DNA of 64,000 bases from Terrabacter sp040702505 (GTDB lineage Bacteria; Actinomycetota; Actinomycetes; Actinomycetales; Dermatophilaceae): contig NZ_JBFBLC010000004.1 in assembly GCF_040702505.1 (NCBI RefSeq), positions 124,001 through 188,000 of the forward strand, given 5' to 3'. The translations under genes and the position numbers were made by a program. The notes under the pieces were generated by a model that worked only from the letters and a program-made list of their open reading frames with translations, had not been told where the DNA came from and ran no database searches. Below, piece by piece: positions 61,471 through 64,000 of the stretch; within the stretch, counting starts at the first letter, position 1, and the number at the start of each line of letters is the position of its first letter.

Positions 61471-61839
61471 TCAGTCGCCGCGAGACAGCGAGCGCACGCG
61501 GAGCACCGCACTCATCGCCGAGCCCGTCCCGGCCTCGTCGGCAGGGTCGCCGCTCACGGTGACCCGGGCGCCCGGCTCCGCATCGACCGACCAGCCCGGA
61601 GGCAGCAGCAGCTCCCACGTCGTGCCGTCGTCGGCGTCCAGGAACAGGGGCTGCGCCCCGGTGTCGCCCCGTCGCAGGGTGCCCCGCGCGACCACGGTGA
61701 CGGGCGCGCGCTGGGCAGACAGCGCCGCCCGACGCAGCCGCTCGAGCCCGTCCGGCCCGGAGGGGGCGGCGCCCCCGCCGCGGCCACCGCCGGGGTGACC
61801 GTGCCGCTCCGGACCTGCGGGGCCGCGCCGGCCGGTCAT
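61471..61839 (-). CDS. Hypothetical protein coupled to the helicase gene
   Basis: 122 residues from ATG 61839, overlapping the helicase stop by 4 bp. A Gly/Arg/Pro-rich start is followed by a compact beta-rich part: VTVVARGTLRRGDTGAQPLFLDADDGTTWELLLPPGWSVDAEPGARVTVSGD. This suggests a small barrel (OB-like) domain, which would fit nucleic-acid work beside a helicase, but no family is recognised. Confidence 0.6.
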   Translation of the reverse strand: MTGRRGPAGPERHGHPGGGRGGGAAPSGPDGLERLRRAALSAQRAPVTVVARGTLRRGDTGAQPLFLDADDGTTWELLLPPGWSVDAEPGARVTVSGDPADEAGTGSAMSAVLRVRSLSRGD

Positions 61840-64000
61840 GCCGGCGTCGCCTTCGCGGCGGGTGCGGCGGGAGCCGCACCCGCACACCGCAGCACGAGGT
61901 CGAGCAGGGCCACGGCGCCCGCCTTGTCGAGCGGCTCGTTGCCATTGCCGCACTTCGGCGACTGGATGCACGACGGGCAGCCGGTCGCGCACTCGCACGA
62001 GGCGATGGCGTCCCGCGTCGCGCCCAGCCAGGCGCGGACCCGGCGGTAGCCCCGCTCGGCGAAGCCCGCACCGCCCGGGTGGCCGTCGTAGATGAGGATC
62101 GTCGGCAGGCCGGTGTCAGGGTGCAGCGCGGTCGAGACCCCGCCGATGTCCCAGCGGTCCGCGGTGGCGAAGAGCGGCAGCATCCCGATCGCCGCGTGCT
62201 CGGCCGCGTGCGCAGCGCCGGGTATGCCGTCCTCCGCCACCCCGGCCGCCGCGAGCTCCTCGACGGGCATCGTCCACCAGACGGCCTTGGTGGCGAGCGA
62301 GCGCGGCGGCAGGTCGAGGGGGTGCTCGCCGAGCACCTCCCCGCCGGGAAGTCGCCGGAGGAAGGAGGTCACCTGGTTGCGCACGGTCACGTGGCCGAAG
62401 GAGCAGCGCAGCGGCCCCCAGTCCTCGTGCTCGACCTCGTGCACGATCTGGAAGTCGCTGACCGACTGCGCCTGCGTGGTCCAGCCGGGATCACCCCGGA
62501 CCGCGAAGGCGGCGTGGTCGTCGAGGTCCAGCTCGGTCACAACCCACGTCTGGCCCTGGTGCAGGTGCACCGCGCCGGTGTGCACCTGCGAGTGGGCGGC
62601 GGCGTCGTCGACCGTGCCGACGACCCGCCCGGTGCGGGTCTCGATGATGCGCACCGGCTCGCCCGCGCCGCGCAGCGACAGGTGGTCGGCGGGCCGGTCC
62701 TCACGCCCCCAGAACCAGCCCCGGGGCCGCTTCTTGAGTATGCCGCGGGCCACCAGCGCGTCGAGCAGCACGCGGGTCTGCGCCCCGAAGATCGCCACGT
62801 CCGCCTCGGTGACGGGCAGCTCGGCGGCGGCCGCCGCGAGGTGCGGCGCGAGCACGTGCGGGTTCTCGGGGTCCACGACCGTCGCCTCGATGCCGCGGCC
62901 GAAGATCGCCTCGGGGTGGTGCACGACGAAGGTGTCGAGCGGGTCGTCGGCGGCGACCAACACCGCCAGCGACCGCGACCCCGACCGCCCGGCCCGGCCC
63001 GCCTGCTGCCACAGCGACGACAGCGTGCCAGGCCAGCCGGCCAGCAGCACCGCGTCGAGCCCGCTCACGTCCACTCCGAGCTCGAGCGCGTTGGTCGCCG
63101 CCAGTCCGAGCACCTCCTTGGCCCGCAGCGACTGCTCGAGCTCCCGCCGCTCCTCCGGCAGGTAGCCGCCGCGGTAGGCCGCGACCCGGCCCTCGTCGGT
63201 CACCGGCACCCGCTCCTTGGCGATGCGTGCGACCACCTCGACGCCGGCGCGCGACCGGGCGAAGGCGACCGTCTGCACCTGCTCGCGCACGCACCCGGCG
63301 AGCAGCTCGCCCGTCTCGGTGATGGTGCTGACGCGCTGCGGTTGCCCCGTCTCGTCGACGAGCAGCGGCGGCTCCCAGAGGGCGAAGGTCATCGACGCGC
63401 GAGGGGAGCCGTCCTGCGTCACCGGCGTCACCGGCATACCCAGGAGCCGTGAGGCGTGCTCCTCCGGCTCGGCGACGGTCGCGGACGCGAAGACGAAGGT
63501 CGGCTCCGAGCGGTAGCGGGCGGCGACCCGCCGCAGCCGCCGCAGCACCGCGGCCATGTGCGCCCCGAAGACGCCCTTGTAGACGTGGCACTCGTCGACG
63601 ACGACGTAGCGCAGCGCCCGCAGGAACGAGCTCCACCGCTCGTGCCCGGGCAACAGGGAGTGGTGCAGCAGGTCCGGGTTGGTCAGCACGAGGTTGGCGT
63701 GGTCGCGGATCCAGCGCCGCTCGTCGGTCGGGGTGTCGCCGTCGTAGGTGGCCGGCCGCACCGAGGGCAGCGCCAGCCGGTCGATGCGGCTCAGCTGGTC
63801 GGCGGCCAGCGCCTTGGTGGGGGAGAGGTAGAGCGCCGTCGCGCCCCGGCCGTTGGGCGCGCCGGCGCCCGCGGCCAGGTCGGTGAGGATCGGCAGGTGG
63901 TAGCCGAGGCTCTTGCCCGACGCCGTGCCGGTGCTGACGACGACATGCCGCCCCGCGTGCGCGGCCTCGGCGACCTCCACCTGGTGCGACCACGGTGCCT
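61836..64000 (-). CDS. MrfA/Hrq1-type DEAD/DEAH helicase, 5' end outside window
   Basis: At least 721 residues; the frame runs through the window edge, so the true start lies beyond. Superfamily 2 motor: STGTASGKSLGYHLP (Walker A), SPTKAL, VVVDECHVYKG (DECH), ASATVAEP, ATNALELGVDVSGLDAVLL, QQAGRAGRSG. The C-terminal DUF1998-type part ends with CECATGCPSCIQSPKCGNGNEPLDK, a four-Cys metal site. MrfA/Hrq1 helicases repair mitomycin-type DNA damage. Confidence 0.9.
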   Translation of the reverse strand, partial: APWSHQVEVAEAAHAGRHVVVSTGTASGKSLGYHLPILTDLAAGAGAPNGRGATALYLSPTKALAADQLSRIDRLALPSVRPATYDGDTPTDERRWIRDHANLVLTNPDLLHHSLLPGHERWSSFLRALRYVVVDECHVYKGVFGAHMAAVLRRLRRVAARYRSEPTFVFASATVAEPEEHASRLLGMPVTPVTQDGSPRASMTFALWEPPLLVDETGQPQRVSTITETGELLAGCVREQVQTVAFARSRAGVEVVARIAKERVPVTDEGRVAAYRGGYLPEERRELEQSLRAKEVLGLAATNALELGVDVSGLDAVLLAGWPGTLSSLWQQAGRAGRSGSRSLAVLVAADDPLDTFVVHHPEAIFGRGIEATVVDPENPHVLAPHLAAAAAELPVTEADVAIFGAQTRVLLDALVARGILKKRPRGWFWGREDRPADHLSLRGAGEPVRIIETRTGRVVGTVDDAAAHSQVHTGAVHLHQGQTWVVTELDLDDHAAFAVRGDPGWTTQAQSVSDFQIVHEVEHEDWGPLRCSFGHVTVRNQVTSFLRRLPGGEVLGEHPLDLPPRSLATKAVWWTMPVEELAAAGVAEDGIPGAAHAAEHAAIGMLPLFATADRWDIGGVSTALHPDTGLPTILIYDGHPGGAGFAERGYRRVRAWLGATRDAIASCECATGCPSCIQSPKCGNGNEPLDKAGAVALLDLVLRCAGAAPAAPAAKATPA

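Noticed and set aside
1..64000. tRNA or rRNA genes
   Set aside because: I looked for T-loop (GGTTCGAATCC-like) and rRNA-conserved strings on both strands and found none convincing.

Overview
The window is high-GC DNA with many GTG starts, Shine-Dalgarno-led genes and tight ATGA/GTGA overlaps. It comes from an actinobacterium (Actinomycetota). The order acs - Fic-like gene - structured RNA - ssd - tadA/B/C is the conserved actinobacterial arrangement. The overall gene style and the abundant octamer CGGCATAC suggest Intrasporangiaceae or a relative in the Micrococcales; that family assignment is inference. Both window ends cut genes: a giant surface protein on the left and an MrfA/Hrq1-type helicase on the right.

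Layout. 0-4.6 kb: 3' part-missing secreted protein of about 18 Ig-like modules, arranged in a roughly 940-bp higher-order repeat. 4.8-12.5 kb: DUF6907 protein, LuxR-type two-component pair, acyltransferase, serine hydrolase, alpha/beta hydrolase, holin-family membrane protein and NhaA antiporter, all on the minus strand. 12.7-25.1 kb: envelope glycan region (nucleotide-sugar dehydrogenase, GT2, epimerase, GtrA flippase-like protein, PIG-V-like mannosyltransferase, acyltransferase and three large membrane proteins), visibly less GC-rich in parts. 25.3-33.7 kb: a complete Tad/Flp pilus operon with two near-identical pilins, TadE/TadG-like proteins, CpaB, CpaE, CpaF, a vWA-TadB fusion and TadC. 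33.7-37.3 kb: more glycan-type membrane proteins (one paralogous to the protein on the other flank of the pilus operon, a GT87 enzyme and an acyltransferase).

37.3-40.0 kb is a scar of mobile DNA: a 3' fragment of a replication helicase, small orphan genes and the 5' part of an HGG-motif phage packaging-type gene. From 40.1 kb chromosomal housekeeping resumes: methyltransferase, DEAD-box RNA helicase, secreted Cys-rich protein, lipoprotein, FMN reductase, META protein, acs, plsC, and trpS with a Trp-Trp leader peptide attenuator. Next come a terpenoid-toroid-like protein, a degenerate Fic protein, a probable Ms1-type RNA polymerase-binding RNA, and the second Tad cluster (ssd, tadA, tadB, tadC, DUF4244 pilin-like, TadE-like, Rv3654c-like). 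The right end has an Rrf2 regulator, an intergenic repeat array, a sulfate ABC transporter operon (sbp-cysT-cysW-cysA) and the helicase.

How the genes fit together: two Tad systems, several glycan-building enzymes and a giant adhesin-like protein make this largely a cell-surface window. The most unexpected signal is the octamer CGGCATAC/GTATGCCG. I counted it 33 times by eye, on both strands equally, far above what base composition predicts. Its density is like that of DNA-uptake or Chi sequences. No tRNA, rRNA, CRISPR array or intact insertion sequence was seen.
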